DNA of 64,000 bases from SZUA-365 sp034002405 (GTDB lineage: Bacteria > Bacteroidota > Ignavibacteria > SZUA-365): NCBI GenBank assembly GCA_034002405.1, contig JAVFAS010000006.1, positions 42,580-106,579 of the forward strand. The letters are read 5' to 3'. Position 1 is the stretch's first letter, and every line of letters starts with the position of its first letter. The notes beneath the pieces are model-generated. The model was not told where the DNA came from, did no database searches, and saw nothing but the letters and a program-made list of their open reading frames with translations. Both the position numbers and the translations under genes were made by a program. Of this stretch, positions 27,992 to 36,709 are shown one piece after another.

Positions 27992-28462
27992 ATGTCCGCC
28001 GCGCGCTCCTGGCTTTTCAAAAGTGAACCGGAATCCTACAGCATCCACGATCTTCGTCGGGACGGCGAGACCCTCTGGGATGGCGTGCGGAATTACCAGG
28101 CGCGCAACCTCCTGCGCGATGCCATGCGACCGGGTGACGACGTGCTGTTCTATCACAGTAACACCACCGCGCCGGCCATCGTCGGGACGGCGCGGATCCT
28201 CCGCACGGGACTGCCCGATCCGACGCAGTTCGATTCCGCCCATCCAAAATTCGATGCCAAGGCCACCCCGGTGACGCCGCGCTGGTACGCGGTGGAGATC
28301 GCGTTCGTGGAAGAGTTCTCCGCGCCGCTCACGCTCGATTCCCTTCGCAACATCCCCGCGCTCGAAGGTATGGAACTGCTCCGTCGCGGCAGCCGCCTTT
28401 CCGTCCAGCCCGTCACGCCGGCGGAATGGAATCTCATCCTCCGCCTCGCCCACGCGGCATGA
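27992..28462 (+). CDS. EVE-domain protein
   Basis: A 156-residue protein that is essentially one EVE domain, a PUA-like fold found in human THYN1 and many bacterial proteins that may bind modified bases. Family phrases are WLFKSEPESYSIHDL, WDGVRNYQARNLLRDAM, GDDVLFYHSN, AIVGTARIL, and RWYAVEIAF. ATG 27992 has GAGGA seven bases upstream. A 17-bp direct repeat lies across its stop codon. EVE domains occur in some defence genes, but this stand-alone form has no restriction or defence gene beside it. Confidence 0.92.
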   Translation: MSAARSWLFKSEPESYSIHDLRRDGETLWDGVRNYQARNLLRDAMRPGDDVLFYHSNTTAPAIVGTARILRTGLPDPTQFDSAHPKFDAKATPVTPRWYAVEIAFVEEFSAPLTLDSLRNIPALEGMELLRRGSRLSVQPVTPAEWNLILRLAHAA

Positions 28463-28484
28463 TCGCGCACGCGGCATGATCGCG
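28451..28484 (+). repeat. 17-bp perfect tandem duplication across the EVE gene stop
   Basis: Two adjacent perfect copies of CACGCGGCATGATCGCG (28451-28467 and 28468-28484). The first contains the TGA stop (28460-28462), so the repeat duplicates the 3' end of the gene. Confidence 0.95.
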
Positions 28485-28527
28485 ATGTCACGATGCGCGG
28501 TATCACGATGGCACGAGGTCGTCCGAC

Positions 28528-31500
28528 CTACTTGATCAATCGCAAGGGCTGCGTCCGCAGCACCGTGGGCGTCCGCAGCACCGCGATGTACATTCCCGAG
28601 GCGAGCGCGCCCGCGTCGAAGGACACGCGGTAGCGGCCCGGTTCGATTTCGTCTCCGACCAATCGGGCCACGCGGCGCCCGAGCATGTCAAGGATAAACA
28701 GCTCCGTATATCCGCGTTCGATCACCTCGTACGTCAGGGTGGTCATCGTGTTGAAGGGATTCGGGTGCCCGGGTTCGAGCGCGATGCGTCCGGCGGCATC
28801 GAACAGACGTTCCCCTCCCTCCTCGCACACCGCCATGCGCAACACTCCGTCGATACGGGTGATGGCGACATTGGGCTGATCCCATGCGAACTGTTCGATC
28901 ACCAGCGGCGTCTCGGCGGCGTCACCCAGCACGGCGAGAAAGCGAAGCTCGGCGAGGATATCGGTGTCCGTCACGAACGCCCCCGCGAGCGTGATCACCC
29001 GCTCACCGGCGAGGATCTCCCCGACCGGCGTGGCACCGACCGGTACGAGCATGCTGGCGTTGAATCGGATGCGCGCATCGAATCGCGTCACTCCCGCGAG
29101 CAGCAGGTTCCGCTGTTCCGGCAGCCGCAGTGTGATTCGCACATCCTCTCCCGGCGCCGTCGCGATGGTTGGCAACGCAACCGTCGATGCCGCTTCGAGC
29201 ACCTCGTCGAAACGGAACGGTTCGGACATCGCCTCGCAACCATGTTCATCCCGGATGCGGACGCGATACCACACCCCGGCGTCCCCCGCGAATGTCCGTG
29301 CCGTCGCCCCCGCGATGGGAAGCAGCGCGCCACTGTCCTCGGTATACCATTGCCACGCCGAGGCGGGCGTGCACTCGAGCAGTATGCCGGGACGCGTGAT
29401 CACCGGCGGCGGTGGGAGTGGATGCACCAGGACATTCAGAACCTGTGACGCCGCGTCGCACCCCTCGGCATTGCGGACGCGAACGGAATACGAGCCGGAT
29501 GCGCGAATGGTCACGGCGCGCGTGCTGTCGCCGTTGGTCCACGCATAGGTTTGATACACCTCCGTCGTCGTCAGACGCACACTGTCGCCTTCGCAGAATT
29601 CCAACGGCCCGTCCGCGATGATCACGGGACGCGGAAGCGGGAGGAAGGTCACCGCGAAGGTGTCGGACTCCGCCTCGCAGCCCTCGGCGCTGCGCACCCG
29701 TACCGTGAAGATCCCGGGTGCGTCGACCGTGATCTCGGCCGTGCGCTGGCCGCTCGACCATTCGTAGGATGCATAGGCCTCCGTCACTCCCAGTCGCACG
29801 GTTTCGCCTTCGCAGACCGGCATGGATGTCAGGGCGACAATTTCGGGTTCGGGAAGCGGGAACACGGTCACATCGATGGGTGGCGACGTCCCGGCGCATC
29901 CGATCGTGTTGCGAACGGTGACGTGATACCGTCCGCCGCGACGGACGATGATGGATGCGCCCGTCTCGCCGGTGGACCACTCGTACGACGCGAAGCCCGG
30001 GGGGGCATCGAGTCGCACCGAGTCGCCCGCGCAGAATGATACGGGGCCGGATACCGTGATGACCGGCGCCGGCGCCGGCAACACGGTCACGAGTATGGCG
30101 GTATCGCCGCGACAGGCCGCGGATCCAAAGATCTGCTCTAGCGTGACGCGATAGGAACCGGGGGATTCCCAACGCACACCGATGCTGTGCGTGTCATTGC
30201 CGTCAAGGATATAGCCACCGAAGACCTGCCAGAGGTAGACCGAGCCGGGAACCTCGGCCACGGTGTAGCGCACCGAATCGCCGGCGCAGACCGTGAGCGG
30301 TCCGGTGATCACCGGCGCGGGACGGTCGATGACGTCGATGTCGATGGTATCCGGTCGCGCCGGACAGCCGTCCATCGACAGCGCGGCGACACGGTAGCGT
30401 CCCGCCGCGCGCACGGTGATGCGCTGGGTGGTTTCGCCGGTGGACCACTGATACGACTGATATCCCGCCCCGGCGTCCAACACGGCGCTGTCGCCACGGC
30501 ACAACACGGCGCTCCCCTCGATTCGGATATTCACCTCCGTTTCCGGCCATACCGTCACCAGCATCGAATCCCGATCGACGCACCCGTTGCCATCGATCAC
30601 GGTCAGGACATACCAGGTGCTCGTCGCGGGTGATGCGTGGGGATCGCGTATCGACGGATCGCTCAATCCCTCCGCGGGAGACCAGGAATACGTGAAGGGG
30701 TTCTGTCCGCGGCGGACGCTGCCCTGCAGTTGTACGGTGCCGCCGGGACAGATCGCGACATTGCCGCCCGCTTCCGCATCGACGTCGTTGACGATCACAC
30801 GCACCGTATCATGCATCGCGCAGCCGCGGCTATCGGTCACGGTGACGGTATAGACGGTGGAATTGGCGGGTTGCGCGGTGGGTGTGGGACTCCATGGATC
30901 ATCGAGTCCGATGGCCGGAGACCAGGTGTAGCGCACGGGGGGCGATGGACTCACCGCCGTATCACCGATCACCACCGTGGAGGCGCGGCAGATGCTGCGA
31001 TCGGGTCCCGCATCGAAGATGATGCGGTTGACCGTGACCGTGATGCTGTCCTCGACCAGACAGCCATCATCGCTGCGCGCGATGACGCGGTAGGTCGTGG
31101 TGGCGTCGGGCGAGGCGCGCGGCATGGCGACGCGTGGGTTGCTCAGCCCCATCGCGGGCGTCCATTCATAGGTGTACGGCGGACGTCCCTTCTCCGCTTC
31201 CCTGCCGATCAGCACGTCATCGCCATGACAGATGAGTGTATCGGGACCGGCGTCGAACGTGAAATCCGACACCGTGACGGTCACGGTGTCAAACACCTCG
31301 CAGCCTGTCACCGAGCGCACATGCAGAACGTAGGTTGTCGTCGCGGGCGGCGAGGCGAGCGTGACGTCGCTGGCAGGATCGCTCAATCCGATCGTGGGTG
31401 ACCACGTCACCACATACGGACCGGCCGGTCCGTTGATTGGCGTCCCGATACTCGTCGTTTCACCGGGACAGACGAACCGATCCGGCCCGGCATCGACTTC

Positions 31501-32889
31501 CGGCAGCGCTTCGACCCGCACGCGCACACTATCGGTCATGGTGCAGCCGGTGAGAGAATCGACAACGGTGAAATGATACACACGATCGGTCGTGGGACTG
31601 ACGATGATGCGTGGCTGCACCGATCCCGCATCGTCATCCCACCGCATCCGAAGCTCGCCCGATCCGCCGGTGACCGTGGCGCCCAGTTCGATCGATCCGC
31701 CTTCGCAGAGAACGGTATCACCCGAGAGTTGCAGCGCGAGCGGTGCCGTCTCGAGTATGCGAATGGAGTCGCGCACCAGGCCGGTCTGACAGAGATCCTC
31801 GATGTAAATCGTTACCCACTCCCCATTGTCCGGAATTCCATCGCCGATCGCATCGATCGGAATCACGTAGGTATCCTGTCCCGGTTGAAACACGACCGTG
31901 GTCCCGACCGTCGTATAATCCGTTCCATTCGTTGCCGAACCCCGCACGTGATAGGTGACGGTGAGCGGCTTGTCGAGCGTACCACCGCGCAGGATTTCGA
32001 TCAGTCCGGGCTGGCATCCGTTCTCGTAGGCATCGCGGATGCCGATCACGCTCAGCGCGTCACCCGCGTCGAAGCTGCCCGCCTTGAGAAACACGCCGGA
32101 ATCAAAGAACGGATCCATCACATCGCTGATCGCGAGCTTCAGCCGGTAGGTCTCGCAGGGCGTCACCGCGGCCTTGGCCTTGAGCACCTTCGTGAACCCA
32201 TCATACTCGACCGTGGCCCCGAGATAGTTGTTGACGTAATACGCGGGATTGAGATTGTGATTGACATTGTTGATCGAAACGGGGGTGGTCGTGCCCGGAA
32301 TCAGCGCGATATTCTGCTTCCCCGCAATGCCCGGACCGCTGATGAAAAAGGCGAAGACGTCATTGAATTTCGACCCGACATACTCGGTGTATTCATCCGA
32401 GCCGAATACATACTCGAACGTCACCGAATCCTGGTACGGCACGAAGTCGAATTCCAACACGCAGGCATCGAAGGTAAAGGCACCCACCAGACCGGCGAGA
32501 TCGACGTCGCCGGGCTCCCCCGCGGCGAAGGTGATATCGTCCACACTGTTCGGGCCCACCGCGTAGCCCACCCATCCCGAGGTCAGGAGTATCCCCTCGT
32601 CTATTCCGATATTACTGTTCTTCCCGTTGAAATAACTGATCGAGCGTGGAAATCCCCGGTAGGTGAGATTGCCGATCTGCGCGCCAGCACCGATGAAATG
32701 CTCGCGCACCAGCTTTTCGAGCGGGATTCCTTCCTGGATGACGAGCTGGGCCTGGATTCGAGGAGCCGTCAGCGCGAGCACGATGAGCATGAGGAAGAAA
32801 CGCCGACGGACGGGTGCGGCAACCGTCGCGGCGATGCCCCGGACGGCGGCGCGGGAATGGGACGGGAGATTATTCATGAGCACGGACAT
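28528..32889 (-). CDS. giant secreted adhesin with choice-of-anchor-L domain, Ig/PKD-like repeats and T9SS sorting domain
   Basis: A 1453-residue protein. After a signal peptide (FFLMLIVLALTAPRIQAQ) comes a choice-of-anchor-L domain (VREHFIGAGAQIGNLTYRGF, GIDEGILLTSGWVGYAVGPN, FGSDEYTEYVGSKFNDVFAFF). There follow about five repeats of the type DAGPDRFVCPGE ... GLSDP ... TYVLHV, then about five of the type FCAGDSVRLDAPPGFASYEW-S-TGE. A cohesin-like stretch and a C-terminal domain (HPNPFNTMTTLTYEV, ASGMYIAVLR) resemble T9SS sorting signals. It is thus likely a surface adhesin or matrix protein exported by the T9SS, like gliding or colony-coat proteins. ATG 32889 was chosen for its position before the signal peptide; the frame is open further upstream. 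Confidence 0.88.
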   Translation of the reverse strand: MSVLMNNLPSHSRAAVRGIAATVAAPVRRRFFLMLIVLALTAPRIQAQLVIQEGIPLEKLVREHFIGAGAQIGNLTYRGFPRSISYFNGKNSNIGIDEGILLTSGWVGYAVGPNSVDDITFAAGEPGDVDLAGLVGAFTFDACVLEFDFVPYQDSVTFEYVFGSDEYTEYVGSKFNDVFAFFISGPGIAGKQNIALIPGTTTPVSINNVNHNLNPAYYVNNYLGATVEYDGFTKVLKAKAAVTPCETYRLKLAISDVMDPFFDSGVFLKAGSFDAGDALSVIGIRDAYENGCQPGLIEILRGGTLDKPLTVTYHVRGSATNGTDYTTVGTTVVFQPGQDTYVIPIDAIGDGIPDNGEWVTIYIEDLCQTGLVRDSIRILETAPLALQLSGDTVLCEGGSIELGATVTGGSGELRMRWDDDAGSVQPRIIVSPTTDRVYHFTVVDSLTGCTMTDSVRVRVEALPEVDAGPDRFVCPGETTSIGTPINGPAGPYVVTWSPTIGLSDPASDVTLASPPATTTYVLHVRSVTGCEVFDTVTVTVSDFTFDAGPDTLICHGDDVLIGREAEKGRPPYTYEWTPAMGLSNPRVAMPRASPDATTTYRVIARSDDGCLVEDSITVTVNRIIFDAGPDRSICRASTVVIGDTAVSPSPPVRYTWSPAIGLDDPWSPTPTAQPANSTVYTVTVTDSRGCAMHDTVRVIVNDVDAEAGGNVAICPGGTVQLQGSVRRGQNPFTYSWSPAEGLSDPSIRDPHASPATSTWYVLTVIDGNGCVDRDSMLVTVWPETEVNIRIEGSAVLCRGDSAVLDAGAGYQSYQWSTGETTQRITVRAAGRYRVAALSMDGCPARPDTIDIDVIDRPAPVITGPLTVCAGDSVRYTVAEVPGSVYLWQVFGGYILDGNDTHSIGVRWESPGSYRVTLEQIFGSAACRGDTAILVTVLPAPAPVITVSGPVSFCAGDSVRLDAPPGFASYEWSTGETGASIIVRRGGRYHVTVRNTIGCAGTSPPIDVTVFPLPEPEIVALTSMPVCEGETVRLGVTEAYASYEWSSGQRTAEITVDAPGIFTVRVRSAEGCEAESDTFAVTFLPLPRPVIIADGPLEFCEGDSVRLTTTEVYQTYAWTNGDSTRAVTIRASGSYSVRVRNAEGCDAASQVLNVLVHPLPPPPVITRPGILLECTPASAWQWYTEDSGALLPIAGATARTFAGDAGVWYRVRIRDEHGCEAMSEPFRFDEVLEAASTVALPTIATAPGEDVRITLRLPEQRNLLLAGVTRFDARIRFNASMLVPVGATPVGEILAGERVITLAGAFVTDTDILAELRFLAVLGDAAETPLVIEQFAWDQPNVAITRIDGVLRMAVCEEGGERLFDAAGRIALEPGHPNPFNTMTTLTYEVIERGYTELFILDMLGRRVARLVGDEIEPGRYRVSFDAGALASGMYIAVLRTPTVLRTQPLRLIK

Positions 32890-33145
32890 ACCACGTGGTG
32901 CGATCGCTTTCATCTCGGTGAGTCGGACACATGGACGAGGTGAAATGGATAAATACGGAAAATCGCGGACAGAAACACCACGAAAACACCGCACCACCTC
33001 GCGAGTTCCGCTCCGGCATGCGACAGGGCATGGAATACTGCCCTGAAAATTGTTCCCGATGCGCTGCAACCCTGCGAACGTGCCCGCGTATACCGCCGTG
33101 TTCACTCCGCAAAGAATTCCATGACCATACTGGCAGGAGGCCGCG

Positions 33146-33619
33146 ATGAAGTCCTTCATTTGTGCATTGTTTGTGCTGCTCGTGACGTCCGGTATCCCCG
33201 ATACGCTGTCCGCCGCGTCCAAGAATCCCCCACTCTCGAAAGAGCGTCAGGAATACATCGAGACCAACCTCCTCGCCGGCTTGTCCCACTCCTCCGCCGA
33301 GGTGCGCGCATCGTACATGCAGCTCGTCATCGACCTCAAGCGCGTCTACCCGCGGTACGACTTCGACTACGCGATCATCCCGTTGATGGCGTTGCTCAAG
33401 GGCGAAGATGACTGTCCGATGCGCATGATGGCGGCGCTTGCCCTCTACGAATTCGAGGATTCCCGCAAGAGTCGCTTCGCGGTGCAGCAGACCATGCTGC
33501 ATTGCAGTTCGGCGCGGCTCGCGCGGCATTGCAAGACGCTGCTGGTCAAATGGAATCAGCGGGACGACCGGCCGGTGTATACGGCTTCGGTGGTCTATCC
33601 CTTCGACATGGACGAGTAG
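33146..33619 (+). CDS. small secreted HEAT-repeat-like protein
   Basis: A 157-residue protein with a signal peptide (MKSFICALFVLLVTSGIPDT, cleavage near LSA). The mature part is alpha-helical, with a repeat pattern: ETNLLAGLSHSSAEVRASYM, DFDYAIIPLMALLKGEDDCPMRMMAALALYEFED read in parts as IIPLMALLKGE and RMMAALALYEFED, and QQTMLHCSSARLARHCKTLL. This resembles two or three short HEAT-type helix pairs. A GGAGG five bases before the ATG and a strong terminator after the stop make it a well-bounded single gene. Similar proteins occur in this phylum; the function is unknown. Confidence 0.78.
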   Translation: MKSFICALFVLLVTSGIPDTLSAASKNPPLSKERQEYIETNLLAGLSHSSAEVRASYMQLVIDLKRVYPRYDFDYAIIPLMALLKGEDDCPMRMMAALALYEFEDSRKSRFAVQQTMLHCSSARLARHCKTLLVKWNQRDDRPVYTASVVYPFDMDE

Positions 33620-33647
33620 TTCGTCCCCGGCACCGGACCAGAACACG

Positions 33648-33684
33648 ACACCCGATCCGTATTTCGGATCGGGTGTTCGTTTTA
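33648..33684 (+). terminator. rho-independent terminator after the HEAT-like gene
   Basis: ACACCCGATCCG pairs perfectly over 12 bp with CGGATCGGGTGT around a 5-base loop, followed by TCGTTTTAT. It may also serve the minus-strand Nudix gene, whose stop lies about 38 bases away. Confidence 0.88.
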
Positions 33685-33721
33685 TCGCGGCAATGACGCG
33701 TGACGACCTCGGCGCCGACGT

Positions 33722-34339
33722 TCAGGCGATCGACCGCCGTCGATCATCGATCAACCCGAGCAGGGAGAGAAAATTGCGAAGGATCAGCGCCGTCGCACCC
33801 CAGATGGTCTCTCCGTCCCAGTGGTAAAAATACACCTCGCGATCGACTCCGTCATGTCGGATCACCTGGCGCTCTGCCTTCTGTTCGTCGGCAAAAAAAG
33901 ACAGCGGGACCGAAAACACCCGGGCGACCTCGTCGGGATTGGGTGCGAACGGTCCATGTCCCGCGAGAATGCCGATCACTGGTGAAATGATAAAACCCGA
34001 CGGGGTCCAGATGTCATCATGACAACCCAGCACCTCCACGTGCGCCGGATCGAGGCCGATTTCCTCGTACGCCTCCCGCAAGGCCGCCTGCACGCAGGTT
34101 TCCCCCGGGTCGGCGCTGCCGCCGGGAAAGGCGATCTGGCCACGATGATGCGGCAAGTCTCCGTTCCGGCGCGTGAGCACGACCTCCCAGTCCCGGTGCG
34201 CCGCGACCAGCGGAATCAGCACCGCCGCCCGCCGATAGCCATCGCGCGCGTGCCGGCGCCGTTCGCCGGAATCCAGGCGGTCACGGATGAATTGCGGCGT
34301 GGGGTCGGGACGCGGCGTGGGGTCGGGGTGCGGCGACAC
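33722..34339 (-). CDS. Nudix hydrolase, CoA pyrophosphatase type
   Basis: A 205-residue Nudix enzyme. The Nudix box GGSADPGETCVQAALREAYEEIGLD (G-x5-E-x7-REUxEExGU) is complete and is preceded by the CoA-specific motif HHRGQIAFPGG, as in NudL, which splits CoA to 4'-phosphopantetheine and 3',5'-ADP. The predicted start is a GTG at 34339 with an odd N-terminus carrying PDPTP twice; a later start could be used instead. It is a tight neighbour of nadC. Confidence 0.9.
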   Translation of the reverse strand: MSPHPDPTPRPDPTPQFIRDRLDSGERRRHARDGYRRAAVLIPLVAAHRDWEVVLTRRNGDLPHHRGQIAFPGGSADPGETCVQAALREAYEEIGLDPAHVEVLGCHDDIWTPSGFIISPVIGILAGHGPFAPNPDEVARVFSVPLSFFADEQKAERQVIRHDGVDREVYFYHWDGETIWGATALILRNFLSLLGLIDDRRRSIA

Positions 34340-34348
34340 GATGCGATG

Positions 34349-35218
34349 CTACCGTGCGGAAATGTTGAAGGAAATATCGAGCGCGCGTACCGAATGCGTC
34401 AGCGCGCCGATGGAAATCATGTCCACGCCGCTCTCCGCGATCGCACGCACGGTCTGCTCGCTGACATTTCCGGATGCTTCGATCTTTATTTCAGGCCGTC
34501 GCGCCCGCACCAACTTCACCGCCGTGGTCATCTCGTCGACGGTCATGTTGTCGAGCATGATCACGTCGATCCCGGTGCAACCCAGCGCCTCGATGAGCAT
34601 GTTGAGATCCGCGACCTCCACCTCCACCTTGATGCCGCGCTCCGCCGGCATGCGGTTGACCACGAGTTCGACGGCGGCGCGCAATCCCCCCGCGGCAGCG
34701 ATGTGATTGTCCTTGATCAGGACCATGTCGTCGAGACCGAAACGATGATTGCTCCCGCGTCCGTGTCGCACGGCCAGCTTGTCGAAGGCGCGCAGCCCCG
34801 GCACGGTTTTCCGCGTGTCGAGGATCCGCGCATCACTGCCCTCGATCAGTTTGACGAAACCGGCCGTGGCCGTCGCGATGCCACTCATCCGCTGAAGGAA
34901 ATTGAGCGCGACGCGCTCGGCCGTCAGCATCGAGGCGATACTGCCAGTCACCCGCGCGATATCGGCGCCGCGTAGCACCGGCATGCCGTCGGTGAATCTC
35001 GCATCGATGACGAGATCCTCGTCGACGAGATGAAACACCGTGGCGGCGACCTCGAGTCCGGAAAGCACGCCGTTCGCCTTGGCGACGAACACCCCCTCGC
35101 CTTGCAGGTCGGTGGGAACGGTGCATTCGGTGGTGATGTCGCCGGTGCCGACATCCTCGCGCAATGCTGCTTCGATGCGCTGCAGCATCGCACTGTCGTG
35201 CAGAAGGGAAAGTCTCAT
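34349..35218 (-). CDS. nadC: nicotinate-nucleotide pyrophosphorylase (carboxylating)
   Basis: A 289-residue enzyme of de novo NAD synthesis that joins quinolinate and PRPP to nicotinate mononucleotide with release of CO2. Landmarks: GDITTECTVP near the start, ERVALNFLQRMSGIATAT, ILDTRKTVPGLRAFDKLAVRHGRGSNHRFG read as DTRKTVPGLR and RHGRGSNHR, LIKDNHI, KVEVEVADL and the C-terminal IEASGNVSEQTVRAIAESG read as EASGNVSEQTVR. No nadA or nadB is in the window. The ATG overlaps the stop of the carbonic anhydrase gene by four bases. Confidence 0.96.
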   Translation of the reverse strand: MRLSLLHDSAMLQRIEAALREDVGTGDITTECTVPTDLQGEGVFVAKANGVLSGLEVAATVFHLVDEDLVIDARFTDGMPVLRGADIARVTGSIASMLTAERVALNFLQRMSGIATATAGFVKLIEGSDARILDTRKTVPGLRAFDKLAVRHGRGSNHRFGLDDMVLIKDNHIAAAGGLRAAVELVVNRMPAERGIKVEVEVADLNMLIEALGCTGIDVIMLDNMTVDEMTTAVKLVRARRPEIKIEASGNVSEQTVRAIAESGVDMISIGALTHSVRALDISFNISAR

Positions 35219-35787
35219 AGCCGTCCGGTCCGTTTGTATTCGAGATAGGAATGAAAATCGAGCCCGCGCTCGAGGTCGCGATGCGCGCGATACCGCCGAA
35301 CGTAGTTCAGGTAATTGGTCGCCGAGGCTCGCAGTCGCGCACGCTCCTCCTCGGTGAGCGCACGCACGACCTTCGCCGGCACGCCGGCGACCAGTGAACC
35401 GGGTGGCACCTCGAAGCCCTCGCGGACCACCGCTCCCGCGGCGACCAGGGATTCGCTCCCGACCAGTGCGTTGTCAAGCACCGTCGCGCCCATGCCGATC
35501 AGGCAGGCATCCTCGATCGTGCACGCATGCAAGATCGCGCCATGCCCGACCGTGACATCCGCACCGATGACGAGCGGATATTTCCGCCAGGTCTCATGCA
35601 GCGTGCAGTTGTCCTGAATGTTTGTGCGCGCGCCGATGGTGACACGGTGCACGTCACCCCGGATGACGGCGCCGAACCAGATGTTGACGTCCTCGGCGAG
35701 ATGAACATCACCGATGATGATGGCGTCCTCGGTCATGAATACCGAGGGATGGATCTCGGGATATTTCCCTTCGAATGGATAAATCAT
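35215..35787 (-). CDS. gamma carbonic anhydrase family protein
   Basis: A 190-residue left-handed beta-helix hexapeptide protein. Phrases such as IGDVHLAEDVNIWFGAVIRG, IGARTNIQDNCTLHETW and VGHGAILHACTI carry the three zinc His (64, 82 and 87), matching gamma carbonic anhydrase/YrdA/PaaY-type proteins. Activity as a carbonic anhydrase is not guaranteed for this subgroup. The ATG is preceded by GAGAGGAGCC. It is 36 bases from the DUF3108 gene and overlaps nadC, so these genes share a transcript. Confidence 0.92.
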   Translation of the reverse strand: MIYPFEGKYPEIHPSVFMTEDAIIIGDVHLAEDVNIWFGAVIRGDVHRVTIGARTNIQDNCTLHETWRKYPLVIGADVTVGHGAILHACTIEDACLIGMGATVLDNALVGSESLVAAGAVVREGFEVPPGSLVAGVPAKVVRALTEEERARLRASATNYLNYVRRYRAHRDLERGLDFHSYLEYKRTGRL

Positions 35788-35823
35788 GGCTCCTCTCGAA
35801 TTCGTGTCGATGCGTACGCGGCG

Positions 35824-36690
35824 TCAGCCCGCCGCGCGCGGCGGCTTCCAGCCCTTCCGTTTCCATTTGATGAGTTCGATGTTCACGCTGCCGATGTAGA
35901 CGTGCATTTTCGCTCGGATGGGCACGGCGGCGGCGTCATCGCTGAACCAGCCTTCGAATCCTCCCGTCAATCCGAAGATTCCGGTAAAACCGGTCTCGCC
36001 CTCGAGCCGGCGGCAACGGATGTCATGGTCGAACGCATCGATGTCCTCGTCTTCCTCCGCCACGCCAAAGCGGATCTTCGTCACCGCCTTGTCGAAATAC
36101 ATCAGCACCGGGACACGACAGGACTGCCGGCTGTGCGAGAAGGCGCGCGCGGAATAAAAGAGCGAGAGGCCATCCTGCCAGCGCTTGCCTTCGAGATCGA
36201 TCGTGTCCCGCTTGGCCCACTCGGGATGGCGGTCGACGGTCTCGGTGATGTAGACGCTGCCTCGGTTTTTCGGAAACGTGTATTCGATGTATTTGTACAC
36301 CGAATCTTCGGAAAGAAATTCCTTGTTGCGGAAGAAGGTCGTATGGAGCGAGTCTCCGACCACGCTTTGAAAGCGGGTATTGAGACTGATGAACGGAATG
36401 CCGCGATAGGTGCGGATCAGACATTCGGTGGCGATGCGCAACCCGGCCTTGGTCGAATCGACCGAGATGATCCGGGTATTGATCGCACCGAGGCCGATCC
36501 CGAGATAACTCACCTCGTACGCAAGTTCCTCGCCCTCCTGAAACACCCGCATGTTGGCGGTGGACGGCGCGCAGGGCACGGTCGACGGCTGCGCGACGGC
36601 GGACGCCACCCCGATCATTGCAGCGAAATACAGGAAAATGAAATGCGAAACGTGGTTTCTTGCGAAACCACGTTTCTCCGGTGTCGGCAT
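35824..36690 (-). CDS. DUF3108 domain secreted protein
   Basis: A 288-residue protein with a signal-anchor or signal peptide (FIFLYFAAMIGVASAVAQ). The mature part matches DUF3108: FQEGEELAYEVSYLGIGLGAI, IRTYRGIPFISLNTRFQSVV, FRNKEFLSEDSVYKYIEYTF, and DGLSLFYSARAF. DUF3108 proteins are common near Bacteroidota envelope genes, but their activity is unknown. The first in-frame start is a GTG at 36699; I prefer ATG 36690. It begins 20 bases after the S41 protease stop, so the two are probably in one operon. Confidence 0.85.
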   Translation of the reverse strand: MPTPEKRGFARNHVSHFIFLYFAAMIGVASAVAQPSTVPCAPSTANMRVFQEGEELAYEVSYLGIGLGAINTRIISVDSTKAGLRIATECLIRTYRGIPFISLNTRFQSVVGDSLHTTFFRNKEFLSEDSVYKYIEYTFPKNRGSVYITETVDRHPEWAKRDTIDLEGKRWQDGLSLFYSARAFSHSRQSCRVPVLMYFDKAVTKIRFGVAEEDEDIDAFDHDIRCRRLEGETGFTGIFGLTGGFEGWFSDDAAAVPIRAKMHVYIGSVNIELIKWKRKGWKPPRAAG

Positions 36691-36709
36691 GTCGTTCACG
36701 ATCGGATGC

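Noticed and set aside
27992..28462. EVE-domain defence gene
   Set aside because: A single stand-alone EVE protein with housekeeping neighbours and no nuclease or restriction partner.
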